DNA of 64,000 nucleotides, from assembly GCF_002563775.1 (NCBI RefSeq), contig NZ_PDJO01000001.1, forward strand, positions 2,482,501-2,546,500. The letters are read 5' to 3'. The notes beneath the pieces are model-generated. The model was given only the letters and a program-made list of their open reading frames with translations, was not told where the DNA came from and did not search any database. Source of the DNA: Thioclava sp. ES.031. Its GTDB lineage: Bacteria > Pseudomonadota > Alphaproteobacteria > Rhodobacterales > Rhodobacteraceae. This document shows, one piece after another, positions 9,736 to 18,093 of this stretch. The position numbers and the translations under genes were made by a program. Every line of letters starts with the position of its first letter. Position 1 is the stretch's first letter.

Positions 9736-9761
9736 GCGCCCCTCCTTGTCGCCCCGTCAGA

Positions 9762-9862
9762 GGGGCTCTGCCCCGCTGGCTTCGCCAGCCCCCGGGATAT
9801 TTCTGCCAATCCGAAAGAGAATGCCTTCCCCTTCGGCTTGGATCAAATATCCCCGCCGGAGG
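9762..9862. repeat. Intergenic repeat, tail-to-tail inverted pair of two subtypes (copies f and g)
   Basis: Copy f (plus): GGGGC/GCCCC hairpin (9762-9774), GCTGGC-TTC-GCCAGC hairpin (9775-9789), core CCCCCGGGATATTT (9789-9802), tail CCAATCCGAAAG. Copy g (minus) is a variant with core GGCGGGGATATTT (plus-strand AAATATCCCCGCCGG, 9845-9859) and tail CCAAGCCGAAGGGG. The pair lies between the ABC-F gene 3' end and the AMACR start. Confidence 0.8.
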
Positions 9863-9889
9863 CATCCGACCGAGCCGCGTGCGAAGGGC

Positions 9890-11719
9890 CTAGGCCTCTT
9901 GCGCCTTCTCTTCGAGCTCGAGCCATTCGACCTCGGCCGCGTCGAGCGCAGACTGGCGGTCGCTCAGCATCTCGGTCGCCTTCGCGAATTTCACGGGCTC
10001 GCGGGTGAAGAGATCGGGATCGGCGAGCAATTCGTTGATCTTGGAAATCTCATGCTCGAGCTTTTCGATCACGCCGGGCAGCTCTTCCAGCCGGTGCTTC
10101 TCGGTAAAGCTGAGGCCCGCTTTCTTCGGCGCAGCTTTCTGGGGCGCGGCGGGTTTCGCCTCTGCCTTGGGTGCGTCTTTCTTCGGCGCGGGCTTGGTCT
10201 CCGGCGCGGCCTCGGCCTTCTGCGCCTGATAATCCGACCAGCCGCCCGCATAGACGGTGGCGCGCCCGTCGCCTTCCATCGCGATGGTCGTGCTGGCGAC
10301 CCGGTCGATGAAATCGCGGTCGTGGCTGACCAGCAGCACCGTGCCGTCATATTCGCCCAGCAGATCCTGCAACAGATCGAGCGTCTCCACGTCGAGATCG
10401 TTGGTCGGTTCGTCGAGAATCAGCAGGTTCGACGGCTTCGCCATGATCCGCGCCAGCAAAAGCCGCGCGCGCTCGCCGCCCGAAAGCGACCGGATCGGGC
10501 CGCGCGCCTGTTGCTCGTCGAACAGGAAGTCCTTCAGGTAGCCCACGACATGTTTCGGCGTGCCGCGCACCATCACCTGATCGGAGCGCCCCTTCACCGC
10601 CATATCCGGGTCGTTGACCAGCCCGTCCCATAGCGTTTGCTCGGGATTGAGCGTCGCACGCGCCTGATCGAAGACGGCGATCTCGAGATTCGTGCCCAGC
10701 TTCACCGCGCCCTCATCGGGTGCGACCTCGCCGGTCAGCATCTTCAGAAGCGTCGTCTTGCCCACACCGTTGGGACCGACGAAGGCCACGCGATCCCCGC
10801 GCAGCACGCGCAGGTCGAAATCCTTCACGATCTGCTTGTCGCCATAGCGCTTGGACAGGCCCGTGGCCTCGATCACCCGCTTGCCCGATTGCTGACCCGA
10901 GTCGAGCTCCATCGCGGCAACGCCCTGCCGCTTGATTTGGCCCGCGCGTTCGGCGCGCAGCGCCTGCAGCGCGCGCACCCGGCCCTGATTGCGCTTGCGC
11001 CGGGCCGAGATGCCCTCGACCGCCCAACGCGCCTCGGCCTTGATCTTGCGGTTCAACTTATGACGGGCCTCGTCTTCCTCGGCCCAGGCTTTTTCGCGCC
11101 AATCCTCGAAAGTCTCGAAGCCCTGCTCGTTGCGCCGCACCTCGCCCCGGTCGATCCAGAGCGTGGCCCGCGTCAGAGCGCGCAGGAAGGCGCGGTCGTG
11201 CGAGATCAGCACGAAGGCCTTGCGGGTCTCCTTCAGCTGGTTTTCCAGCCAGGCGATCGCCTCGATATCGAGATGGTTCGTCGGCTCGTCGAGCAGCATC
11301 AGCTCCGGCCCCTCGGCCAGAAGCTTGGCCAGCGCCGCACGGCGACGCTCGCCGCCCGAGGCGGTCTCGACCGGGGTCTCGGGTTTGAACTTCAGCCCCT
11401 CTGCGACCATCTCGACTTTGTAAGCCTCGGCCGGGTCCAGTTCGGAGGCGGCGAAATCGCCCAGCGTCGCGAAGCCCGACAGGTCAGGCTCCTGCTCCAT
11501 ATAGCCCACGGAAATGCCCGGCGGGACGACCCGCGTGCCCGAATCCGGCTCTACCAGCCCGGCCATCACCTTCATCAAGGTGGATTTGCCCGAGCCGTTT
11601 CGGCCCACCAGCGCGACGCGGTCGCCTTGCTGGACGGTGAGGGAGAGTCCTTCGAAAACGGGATTGCCGCCGAAGGTGAGCGAGATGTCGGAAAGCTGTA
11701 AAAGCGGTGCACGTGCCAT
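9890..11719 (-). CDS. uup: ABC-F family ATPase, Uup type
   Basis: 609 residues with two ABC domains and no membrane segments. Domain 1 has GRNGSGKST, a signature SGGERRR and LLDEPTNHLDIEA. Domain 2 has GPNGVGKTT, LSGGERARL and LILDEPTNDLDVET. A Lys/Ala/Pro linker leads to a C-terminal coiled coil (about residues 530-605; EKHRLEELPGVIEKLEHEI), as in Uup and unlike EttA. ABC-F proteins act on the ribosomal E site, and Uup is also linked to precise transposon excision and branched DNA. The start at 11719 has only a weak ribosome-binding site. Confidence 0.9.
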   Translation of the reverse strand: MARAPLLQLSDISLTFGGNPVFEGLSLTVQQGDRVALVGRNGSGKSTLMKVMAGLVEPDSGTRVVPPGISVGYMEQEPDLSGFATLGDFAASELDPAEAYKVEMVAEGLKFKPETPVETASGGERRRAALAKLLAEGPELMLLDEPTNHLDIEAIAWLENQLKETRKAFVLISHDRAFLRALTRATLWIDRGEVRRNEQGFETFEDWREKAWAEEDEARHKLNRKIKAEARWAVEGISARRKRNQGRVRALQALRAERAGQIKRQGVAAMELDSGQQSGKRVIEATGLSKRYGDKQIVKDFDLRVLRGDRVAFVGPNGVGKTTLLKMLTGEVAPDEGAVKLGTNLEIAVFDQARATLNPEQTLWDGLVNDPDMAVKGRSDQVMVRGTPKHVVGYLKDFLFDEQQARGPIRSLSGGERARLLLARIMAKPSNLLILDEPTNDLDVETLDLLQDLLGEYDGTVLLVSHDRDFIDRVASTTIAMEGDGRATVYAGGWSDYQAQKAEAAPETKPAPKKDAPKAEAKPAAPQKAAPKKAGLSFTEKHRLEELPGVIEKLEHEISKINELLADPDLFTREPVKFAKATEMLSDRQSALDAAEVEWLELEEKAQEA

Positions 11720-11791
11720 GCTCGCGAGCTAAGCGGGCCTTGGCGAAAGGTCAATGGGCCATGCGCGACGCAGCCCCTATGCGCGCCCGCG

Positions 11792-11829
11792 CCCCCTTCT
11801 CCTTGAGACAAATATCCCCGCCGGAGGCC
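11792..11829 (-). repeat. Intergenic repeat, single partial copy of the variant type (copy h)
   Basis: On the minus strand the core variant is GGCCTCCGGCGGGGATATTT with the tail CAAGGAGAAGGGGG, matching copy g. The outer G/C hairpin is not clear. It lies between the OlsB-like gene 3' end and the uup start. Confidence 0.7.
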
Positions 11830-11860
11830 TCCGCCCTCTCAAGCCGCCCAGCCGCCCGCC

Positions 11861-12577
11861 TTATTGCGCCAGCGCCCGCAGGCTGCGCCGCCGCGCCTCG
11901 GGGATCGCGGCAATCTCCAGCGCGGTGAAAACGTGACAGGTGTCGAGATCGCAGTCGATCACCGCGTGATCCGACACCCAACCGCCCATGCCGAGATAGG
12001 AGCGCAGCAGCGGCGGCAGCGCACTGACATCGCCCGCCTCCCCCGCCAGCGCCGCGGGATAGTCCACGCGTTCGGGCGCCTTGGGACGTGGGCGCAACGC
12101 GGCGGGGCCAAGCGCGCGGGATGCAAGATGGGCAAGCCCTGCGCGATGCGCCTGCCAGTCGCTGCCCGTGAAAGAGGAGCAGCCGATCAGCAGCCCGGCC
12201 CCGCTCTCCTCCGCAATCCGCGTGATCGCGGCCCAGCCCAGTCGCAGCACGTCCGGGTCGCGCAGCCCCGAACGGGTGCAGAAGCGGCCCAGCTCGAGGA
12301 TCGGCCCGGCCCATGCGGCGAGCGGCGCGAGATCGTAGAACTGGGCGCAATAGCCCTCGGGCAGCGCGGCCCCACCCTCCAGCAGCAAAAGCCGCGCGGC
12401 GGCGGCGGGTCCGTGATCGTCGCAAATCAGGATGTGGCGGCAGAGCGGGTCGAAGCGGTCAGCATCGGAAGCCCCGGCCCGGAACGCATCGGCGCGCAGG
12501 CGCAGCACGGCCTCTCGATCTTCCGGGCTTGCCGCCTCGCGGACCTGATAGGCGCCTTTTGCGAAACTCAGGGACAT
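11861..12577 (-). CDS. OlsB-like GNAT acyltransferase (ornithine lipid synthesis candidate)
   Basis: 238 residues of the hemolysin-like acyltransferase family (COG3176). The conserved block ILELGRFCTRSGLRDPDVLRLGWAAI (about residues 92-117) is followed by a C-terminal LPPLLRSYLGMGGWVSDHAV and DTCHVFTALEI, which are typical of OlsB. OlsB transfers a 3-hydroxyacyl group from ACP to ornithine at the inner membrane. No olsA acyltransferase is next to it, so the assignment rests on the protein alone. It lies 50 nt after the BamE-like gene on the same strand. Confidence 0.72.
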   Translation of the reverse strand: MSLSFAKGAYQVREAASPEDREAVLRLRADAFRAGASDADRFDPLCRHILICDDHGPAAAARLLLLEGGAALPEGYCAQFYDLAPLAAWAGPILELGRFCTRSGLRDPDVLRLGWAAITRIAEESGAGLLIGCSSFTGSDWQAHRAGLAHLASRALGPAALRPRPKAPERVDYPAALAGEAGDVSALPPLLRSYLGMGGWVSDHAVIDCDLDTCHVFTALEIAAIPEARRRSLRALAQ

Positions 12578-12627
12578 GCGACCTCGCGGGTCATGGTGGC
12601 GGCCGGCGATCGGTCGCCCCGCCGCGA

Positions 12628-13080
12628 TCAGTTGTTGCCGAGAACCTGGCCGGCACTGACACGACCGATCGAGCCCATCAGCTGACGCAGGAAGCCGACG
12701 CCCTTGACCTTGCTCTCGGTCACGCGGCGCGACAGCGTCACGACCTGACCTTTCTCAAGGCCGAAGCGTTCGACATTGGAGACGACACCATTGTCGTTGA
12801 ACGACACGGCGACGACTTCGCGCTTGATTTCCTCAGGGGCGTGCCAGGTCACGGTTTTCCAGCGCGAACCGACGTAATACCAGCCCGAGCCTTCCAGAAG
12901 CCCGGTCGAGCTGGGCCGCCCGATCGCGGACGCGACATCGTCACGCGTGCTCTTGCCGACCTCGATCTGAGCGAGGTCTTCGTCAATCGGCACATAGCCA
13001 TGGTTGCGGTAAATCGGAGAACAGGCACCCGCGAAAAGCACCACGCCGAACGCGATAAACAGCATGGCCTTGCGCATCAT
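12628..13080 (-). CDS. bamE: BamE/SmpA-like outer-membrane lipoprotein
   Basis: 150 residues. A lysine/arginine start and hydrophobic signal (FIAFGVVLFAGACSP) end in a lipobox-like AGAC, with Cys as the likely lipidated residue. The body contains IEVGKSTRDDVASAIGRPSS and GSGWYYVGSRW, which match the SmpA/OmlA domain. BamE is the small lipoprotein of the BAM complex that inserts outer-membrane barrels. The double start MM at 13080/13077 follows GGGGATCGG. Confidence 0.85.
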   Translation of the reverse strand: MMRKAMLFIAFGVVLFAGACSPIYRNHGYVPIDEDLAQIEVGKSTRDDVASAIGRPSSTGLLEGSGWYYVGSRWKTVTWHAPEEIKREVVAVSFNDNGVVSNVERFGLEKGQVVTLSRRVTESKVKGVGFLRQLMGSIGRVSAGQVLGNN

Positions 13081-13250
13081 AGAACCGATCCCCACCTGCA
13101 ACCCCCTATTGCCTCTGACACTTCGGGCTTTTAGTGACGCTTACATCATGACTGCGCCGCCCTCAAGCGCTAGAGCGCGCCGATTGGGCACTCGGGCGCA
13201 TGCAAGGGGTCGCCGGACAACGCCGGGCGACCCAAAACAAGGAGCCGGAC

Positions 13251-13841
13251 ATGACACAGACCCCCGTCGATCCCGACCTGCCCGCCGCCCCCGAGACGAT
13301 CTGGAGCGAGCCCATGCGGCTGGCCGATCTGCCCAGCCGCAAGCCCACGCGCTTCGACATCGAAGCCAAGGGAGAGCGGCTCAAGGCGATCGCAGACTGG
13401 GCGGATATTCGCGGCGTCGAGGCGCTGCGCCTCAAGGGCGAGCTTGCGCCGAAGGGGCGCTCGGACTGGGAATTGCGCGCGACCCTCGAGGCCCGCGTGG
13501 TTCAGGATTGTGTGATCACCCTCGCCCCGGTCACGACCGATATTCGCGAAGAGGTGGTGCGGCGTTATCTCGCCGATATGGAGATGCCGACCTCCGAAGA
13601 GGTCGAGATGCCCGAGGATGACACCGCCGAACCGCTGCCCACGACAGTGAATCTCGGCGTGGTCGCGCTCGAGGCGATGGAGCTGGCCCTTCCGCTTTAT
13701 CCGCGTGCAGCAGACGCGGAACTGGAAGGCGCGCAGGTGACAGAGCCGGGCGCCGAGCCGCTCAGCGACGAGCAGATGAAGCCTTTTGCCAATCTGCGCG
13801 ACTTGCTTGCCAAGGGCGAAAACGGTAAGGGCGACGCATAG
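13251..13841 (+). CDS. DUF177 (YceD-like) protein
   Basis: 196 residues of the DUF177/YceD family, almost always encoded just before rpmF as here. Family members affect 23S rRNA accumulation and stability. DWELRATLEARVVQDCVITLAPV (about residues 74-96) is the conserved centre, and an acidic patch (EEVEMPEDDTAEPLPT) follows. The start at 13251 has AAGGAG 5 nt upstream; a leader hairpin GGGTCGCC/GGCGACCC lies just before it (13207-13233). Confidence 0.85.
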   Translation: MTQTPVDPDLPAAPETIWSEPMRLADLPSRKPTRFDIEAKGERLKAIADWADIRGVEALRLKGELAPKGRSDWELRATLEARVVQDCVITLAPVTTDIREEVVRRYLADMEMPTSEEVEMPEDDTAEPLPTTVNLGVVALEAMELALPLYPRAADAELEGAQVTEPGAEPLSDEQMKPFANLRDLLAKGENGKGDA

Positions 13842-13898
13842 TGGAAGACGCGGCTTCGGGCCGCCCGAAACCGCTTGAAAAATGGCCGGAAAAAAGGC

Positions 13899-13926
13899 TT
13901 GCACGGAAAAAGAATCCGAGTATGTT
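13899..13926 (+). promoter_or_regulatory. Sigma-70-type promoter of rpmF
   Basis: TTGCAC (13899-13904), a 16-nt spacer and TATGTT (13921-13926). It lies 131 nt upstream of rpmF and gives this ribosomal protein gene its own start in addition to read-through from the DUF177 gene. Confidence 0.6.
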
Positions 13927-14057
13927 CCCGGCCTCATTCGACGTTTGGCTTCGCACCCCGAGAGACGCTTTCGGCCAAGTGACGAAACCACAAGGAAAAT
14001 CAGGGCTGTAACGCCGCAAACACGGGCTACTGGCCCCCGAAACCCCGAGGTTGAGAC

Positions 14058-14264
14058 ATGGCTGTCCCTCAGAATAAAGTCACGCGTTCGCGCCGTAACA
14101 TGCGCCGCGCCCACGACTCGCTTACCGCTGGCAACCCGGCGGAATGCCCCAGCTGCGGCGAACTCAAGCGCCCGCATCACGTCTGCCCGTCCTGCGGTCA
14201 CTACGCCGACCGTGAGGTCGTCGCTCTGACCGAAGAGGTCGATCTGGACGACGACGCGGCGTAA
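14058..14264 (+). CDS. rpmF: 50S ribosomal protein L32
   Basis: 68 residues starting [20 protein letters not shown], with two CPSC pairs (about residues 31-34 and 43-46) that form the zinc ribbon of the Zn-binding L32 form. An acidic tail [10 protein letters not shown] follows. It lies between the DUF177 gene and plsX, as in most proteobacteria. Confidence 0.98.
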   Translation: MAVPQNKVTRSRRNMRRAHDSLTAGNPAECPSCGELKRPHHVCPSCGHYADREVVALTEEVDLDDDAA

Positions 14265-14288
14265 GCCCGTCGACCCGCGCCGCACGTC

Positions 14289-15464
14289 ATGCAAGATACG
14301 CAGGACCAGCCGCAGTCGGGATCGCAGATGAAGGCCGCAGAAATGCGAGCCGCCCAGAAGGGCAAAGCGCCGGCGAATGCCGGCGCTGTCGTTCTGTCCG
14401 TCGATGCGATGGGTGGTGATCTTGGCCCCGAGGCCACGATCGCCGGCGTCGCGAAGGCGCATCGCGCTCACCCCGATCTGCATTTCATCATCCACGGCCC
14501 GCGCCCGCAGCTCGAACCGCTGATCGCCAAGCACGATCTTGGCGACTGTGTCGATCTGCGCCACGCCGAGCGAACCGTCACGATGGAGGACAAGCCCGCG
14601 CAGGTTCTGCGCACCGGGCAGGACACCTCCATGTGGTCGGCCATCGAATCGGTGCGCGACAAGGAGGCCGATGTCGCGGTCTCCTGCGGGAATACCGGGG
14701 CGCTGATGCTGATCTCGATGATGCGGCTGCGCAAAATGCCGGGCGTGAACCGTCCGGCCATCGCCTCCTTCTGGCCCTCCCGCGGGCCTGCGGGCTGGAA
14801 CGTCATGCTCGACATGGGCGCCGACGTGAAAGCCGATGCGGAGGATCTTCTGACCTACGCCCTGATGGGCACTTCCTATGCCCGCAATGCGCTGGGGCTG
14901 GAGCGTCCGCGCATCGGTCTGCTGAATATCGGCACCGAAGAGCACAAGGGCCGCCCCGAGCTGCGAGAAGCCTATGAGCTGATCAGCAACGCGCAAGAGG
15001 CGGGCCAGTTCGACTTCGCGGGATTCGTCGAGGGCAACGAGCTGGCCGGCGCACGCGCCGACGTGATCGTGACCGACGGCTTCACCGGCAATGTCGCGCT
15101 GAAAACCGGCGAGGGCACCGCGAAATTCGTGGCCGAACTCCTGCGCGAGGCGCTGACCTCTTCGGTGATGTCGAAGCTGGGCGCCCTCTTCGCGATGGGC
15201 GCGCTCAAGCGCCTGCGTCACAAGACCGATCCGCGCCGCGCCAATGGCGGCGTCTTCCTCGGCCTCAACGGTACGGTCGTGAAATCGCACGGCTCAGCGG
15301 ATGCCACCAGCTTCGCCGCCGCGATCGAACTGGCCGCCCGTCTGGCACGCTCGGGCTTCGGCGCGAAGCTTGCCGCACGGGTTGCCACCACCCTTCCCTC
15401 GGGGCAGGATGAGACCAAATCCGGCGCGCCATCTGCCGCCGAGAAAAGCGAGAGCAGCCAATGA
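14289..15464 (+). CDS. plsX: Phosphate acyltransferase PlsX
   Basis: 391 residues if the first ATG is used. The PlsX core starts at about residue 35 (LSVDAMGGDLGPEATI) and includes VSCGNTGALM, GTEEHKGRPELREAYELI and VTDGFTGNVALKT. It makes acyl-phosphate from acyl-ACP as the first step of phospholipid synthesis. The N-terminus is about 33 residues longer than core members; Met at 14328 is an alternative start, and neither has a strong ribosome-binding site. The stop overlaps the fabH start by 4 nt (ATGA). Confidence 0.95.
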   Translation: MQDTQDQPQSGSQMKAAEMRAAQKGKAPANAGAVVLSVDAMGGDLGPEATIAGVAKAHRAHPDLHFIIHGPRPQLEPLIAKHDLGDCVDLRHAERTVTMEDKPAQVLRTGQDTSMWSAIESVRDKEADVAVSCGNTGALMLISMMRLRKMPGVNRPAIASFWPSRGPAGWNVMLDMGADVKADAEDLLTYALMGTSYARNALGLERPRIGLLNIGTEEHKGRPELREAYELISNAQEAGQFDFAGFVEGNELAGARADVIVTDGFTGNVALKTGEGTAKFVAELLREALTSSVMSKLGALFAMGALKRLRHKTDPRRANGGVFLGLNGTVVKSHGSADATSFAAAIELAARLARSGFGAKLAARVATTLPSGQDETKSGAPSAAEKSESSQ

Positions 15465-16435
15465 CGATCAGATCCGTGGTGCGCGGCGTAGGCCATTACC
15501 TGCCCGAGCGCGTTGTCGAGAACGCCGAGTTCGAGAAAACGCTCGATACCACGGATGAATGGATTCGCGGGCGTACCGGGATCGAGCGCCGTCATATCGC
15601 CGCCGAAGGGGAATACACCTCCGATCTCGCGATCAAGGCCGCGAAGGCCGCGCTCGAAGACGCGAATATGAGCGTCGACCAGATCGACGCGATCGTCGTC
15701 GCGACCTCGACGCCCGACAGCACCTTCCCCTCCGTCGCCACGATGGTTCAGGCGGGCTTGGGCTCGACCACGGGCTTTGCCTATGACGTGCAAGCGGTCT
15801 GCGCAGGCTTCATCTTCGCGCTGACCAATGCGAACGGGCTGATCCTTTCCGGGCAGGCAGAGCGCGTGCTGGTGATCGGCGCCGAGACCTTCTCGCGGAT
15901 CATGGACTGGACCGACCGGGGCACCTGCGTGCTCTTCGGCGACGGCGCGGGCGCGCTGGTCCTCGAGGCCGCCGAAGGCACCGGCACCGCGAATGATCGC
16001 GGCATCCTGTCGTCCGATCTGCATTCCGACGGGCGTTACAAGGATCTGCTCTATGTCGACGGCGGGGTCTCTACCACCGGCACGGCGGGCCACCTGCGCA
16101 TGCAGGGCAACGCGGTCTTCAAACACGCAGTCACCAAACTGGCCGAGACCGCGCATAAGGCGCTCGATAAGGCCGGGCTCACCGGCGAGAACGTCGACTG
16201 GATCGTGCCGCATCAGGCCAACCTGCGCATCATCTCGGCCACGGCCGAGCGGATGCAGCTGCCGATGGACCGCGTGATCGTCACGGTTCAGGACCACGGC
16301 AACACCTCCGCGGCCTCGATCCCGCTGGCCCTCTCGGTCGGCAAGCAACGCGGCCAGATCAAGGAAGGCCAGGTGCTGGTCACCGAGGCGATCGGCGGCG
16401 GTCTGGCATGGGGTTCGGTCGTCCTGCGCTGGTAA
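15461..16435 (+). CDS. fabH: Beta-ketoacyl-ACP synthase III
   Basis: 324 residues with the complete Cys-His-Asn triad: Cys114 in QAVCAGF, His251 in VPHQAN and Asn281 in HGNTSAAS. It condenses acetyl-CoA with malonyl-ACP to start fatty acid synthesis in the cytoplasm. It is coupled to plsX by a 4-nt overlap, linking fatty acid initiation to phospholipid synthesis. Confidence 0.98.
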   Translation: MTIRSVVRGVGHYLPERVVENAEFEKTLDTTDEWIRGRTGIERRHIAAEGEYTSDLAIKAAKAALEDANMSVDQIDAIVVATSTPDSTFPSVATMVQAGLGSTTGFAYDVQAVCAGFIFALTNANGLILSGQAERVLVIGAETFSRIMDWTDRGTCVLFGDGAGALVLEAAEGTGTANDRGILSSDLHSDGRYKDLLYVDGGVSTTGTAGHLRMQGNAVFKHAVTKLAETAHKALDKAGLTGENVDWIVPHQANLRIISATAERMQLPMDRVIVTVQDHGNTSAASIPLALSVGKQRGQIKEGQVLVTEAIGGGLAWGSVVLRW

Positions 16436-16580
16436 ACGCGGCCTCTCTGCACGCGTTTTGCCCGGCTTGCGCGCAAACGCGCGTGAGCCCGCGCATCAAT
16501 CCCGTCCGCCAAGTGCTTGATATTGACTCGGGAATTGCGGTCGGTCACTGTTAGCCAAATCGTTTATCCGGGGGGATAGG

Positions 16581-16880
16581 ATGTCGAAGACCCTGACGCG
16601 CATGGATCTGAGCGAAGCGGTGTTCCGCGAAGTTGGATTGTCGCGCAATGAATCGGCGCAGCTTGTCGAAAGCGTGCTGCAGCATATGTCCGACGCCCTC
16701 GTGGAGGGGGAGACGGTCAAGATCAGCTCTTTCGGCACCTTCTCGGTGCGCGAGAAAGCCAAGCGCATGGGCCGCAATCCCAAGACCGGCGAAGAGGTTC
16801 CGATCTCGCCGCGTCGCGTGCTGTCCTTCCGTCCCTCGCATCTGATGAAGGACCGCGTGGCGGCGGGCAACTCGAAGTAA
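16581..16880 (+). CDS. ihfA: Integration host factor subunit alpha
   Basis: 99 residues starting [32 protein letters not shown] and the beta-arm [23 protein letters not shown] carry the conserved proline that intercalates and bends DNA. IHF alpha pairs with IHF beta, which is not in this window. The start follows GGGGGGATAGG. It lies 145 nt after fabH and 27 nt before the MerR gene, the usual alphaproteobacterial arrangement. Confidence 0.96.
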   Translation: MSKTLTRMDLSEAVFREVGLSRNESAQLVESVLQHMSDALVEGETVKISSFGTFSVREKAKRMGRNPKTGEEVPISPRRVLSFRPSHLMKDRVAAGNSK

Positions 16881-16907
16881 CCCGATAACAAATGACAGGT
16901 CCTACCG

Positions 16908-17867
16908 ATGGGTAAATCCGCCGACGCGTTTCGGACGATCTCTGAGGTTTCAGACCTTCTCGACACGCCGACCCATGTTCTTCGGTTCTGGGAGAGCAAG
17001 TTCACGCAAGTGAAACCTGTCAAGCGTGCCGGCGGGCGGCGGTATTACCGGCCTGCCGATGTGGCGCTTCTGGGCGGCATCAAGCATCTGCTTCATGAAG
17101 AAGGCATGACCATCCGCGGCGTGCAGAAACTGCTGCGCGAGGAAGGCATCCGCGAAGTGGCCGCACGTGGCGAGGTCAGCGTCGAGGATGAGCGCGAGGC
17201 CGATGAGGCCACGCAGAGCGCTTCGGAGCCGATTGCCCCGGTTGCCGCGCCTCAGCACAGCCCTGCCCCGCAAGAAGAGCCTCAGGCGCAGGACGCGACC
17301 CTAGGCGAGCCCGAGTCGACCGAGGCCGCGCCGGAAGAAATCGCGCCGCAGGAGGAGCCCCCGCAAGAGGCGGCCTCTCTCGAGGACAGCGCGCAGGATA
17401 CAGCTCAAGACGAGTCCCAATCCGAGGCATCGCCTGAGCGCCCCGAGGAACTGCTCGATCTTGCCCCCGCCAAGGACGCCGCCGTCGAGGCCCATCAGGG
17501 CGGCTCCGTGACACCCTTCCCTGCCCCGTCGCAGCCTTCCTTCTTCGACGAGTCGGAAACCGCCTCCGGCGAATCCCCCGAAGCGGACGAGTCGGATGAC
17601 GACGCGGAGGCCCCGATGGCGCTCGATGTCGAACCCGAGCCGGAACCGATGGCCCCGGTCGTGGCGATGACGATCGACCGCGGGCCGCAGGAACGCGCCG
17701 CGAAAATCGCCGCGCGGGCCGATCTGGCAAAGCTGTTACATGGGCTGCGCACGCTCGATCCGGCGCGGCTGAGCCCCGCCGATCGGGGCGATCTGCGCAT
17801 GTTGCGCCTGCGTGCGCAGGCCCTTCAGGCGCGGCTCGCACAGCATGGCTCCGAGCGAGCGGAATGA
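16908..17867 (+). CDS. MerR-family transcriptional regulator with long acidic low-complexity tail
   Basis: 319 residues. The N-terminal winged helix-turn-helix (about 8-80) has [19 protein letters not shown] and [16 protein letters not shown]. Residues about 85-245 are rich in Glu, Pro, Ala and Gln, with no fold visible. A conserved helical end follows ([35 protein letters not shown]). No Cys or other effector-binding motif of the metal-sensing MerR proteins is present. The target is unknown; the gene next to ihfA is a conserved position. Confidence 0.85.
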   Translation: MGKSADAFRTISEVSDLLDTPTHVLRFWESKFTQVKPVKRAGGRRYYRPADVALLGGIKHLLHEEGMTIRGVQKLLREEGIREVAARGEVSVEDEREADEATQSASEPIAPVAAPQHSPAPQEEPQAQDATLGEPESTEAAPEEIAPQEEPPQEAASLEDSAQDTAQDESQSEASPERPEELLDLAPAKDAAVEAHQGGSVTPFPAPSQPSFFDESETASGESPEADESDDDAEAPMALDVEPEPEPMAPVVAMTIDRGPQERAAKIAARADLAKLLHGLRTLDPARLSPADRGDLRMLRLRAQALQARLAQHGSERAE

Positions 17868-17916
17868 CTGATCGCAACCCCGGACGAATTGGCGTGAAAT
17901 TTCTCTCACTAACTGC

Positions 17917-17946
17917 TTGCACCCGCCGCCCGGTTCGCACTATATC
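17917..17946 (+). promoter_or_regulatory. Promoter of tRNA-Pro
   Basis: TTGCAC (17917-17922), an 18-nt spacer and TATATC (17941-17946) lie immediately upstream of the tRNA (first base 17955), so the transcript would start at or very near the tRNA 5' end. Confidence 0.65.
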
Positions 17947-17954
17947 CCCCTCGT

Positions 17955-18032
17955 CGGGCTGTGGCGCAGCCTGGTTAGCGCGTCCGTCTGGGGGACGGAA
18001 GGTCGTGAGTTCGAATCTCGCCAGCCCGACCA
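17955..18032 (+). tRNA. tRNA-Pro (GGG)
   Basis: The acceptor stem CGGGCTG (17955-17961) pairs with CAGCCCG (18022-18028), followed by discriminator A and an encoded CCA (18030-18032). The anticodon stem TCCGT/ACGGA encloses the loop CTGGGGG, giving anticodon GGG for CCC/CCU codons. The T arm contains GTTCGAATC. Length is 78 nt with no intron. Confidence 0.96.
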
Positions 18033-18093
18033 TTTCGACAAACGCCCACCCTCTTATCGGGGTGGGCGTTCGTGTATCCGGAGGAGGGATCGG

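Noticed and set aside
7771..10008. Very long plus-strand frame opposite rplU and the AMACR gene
   Set aside because: It is antisense to well-supported genes and has the His/Arg/Asp-rich composition of a codon-phase shadow.
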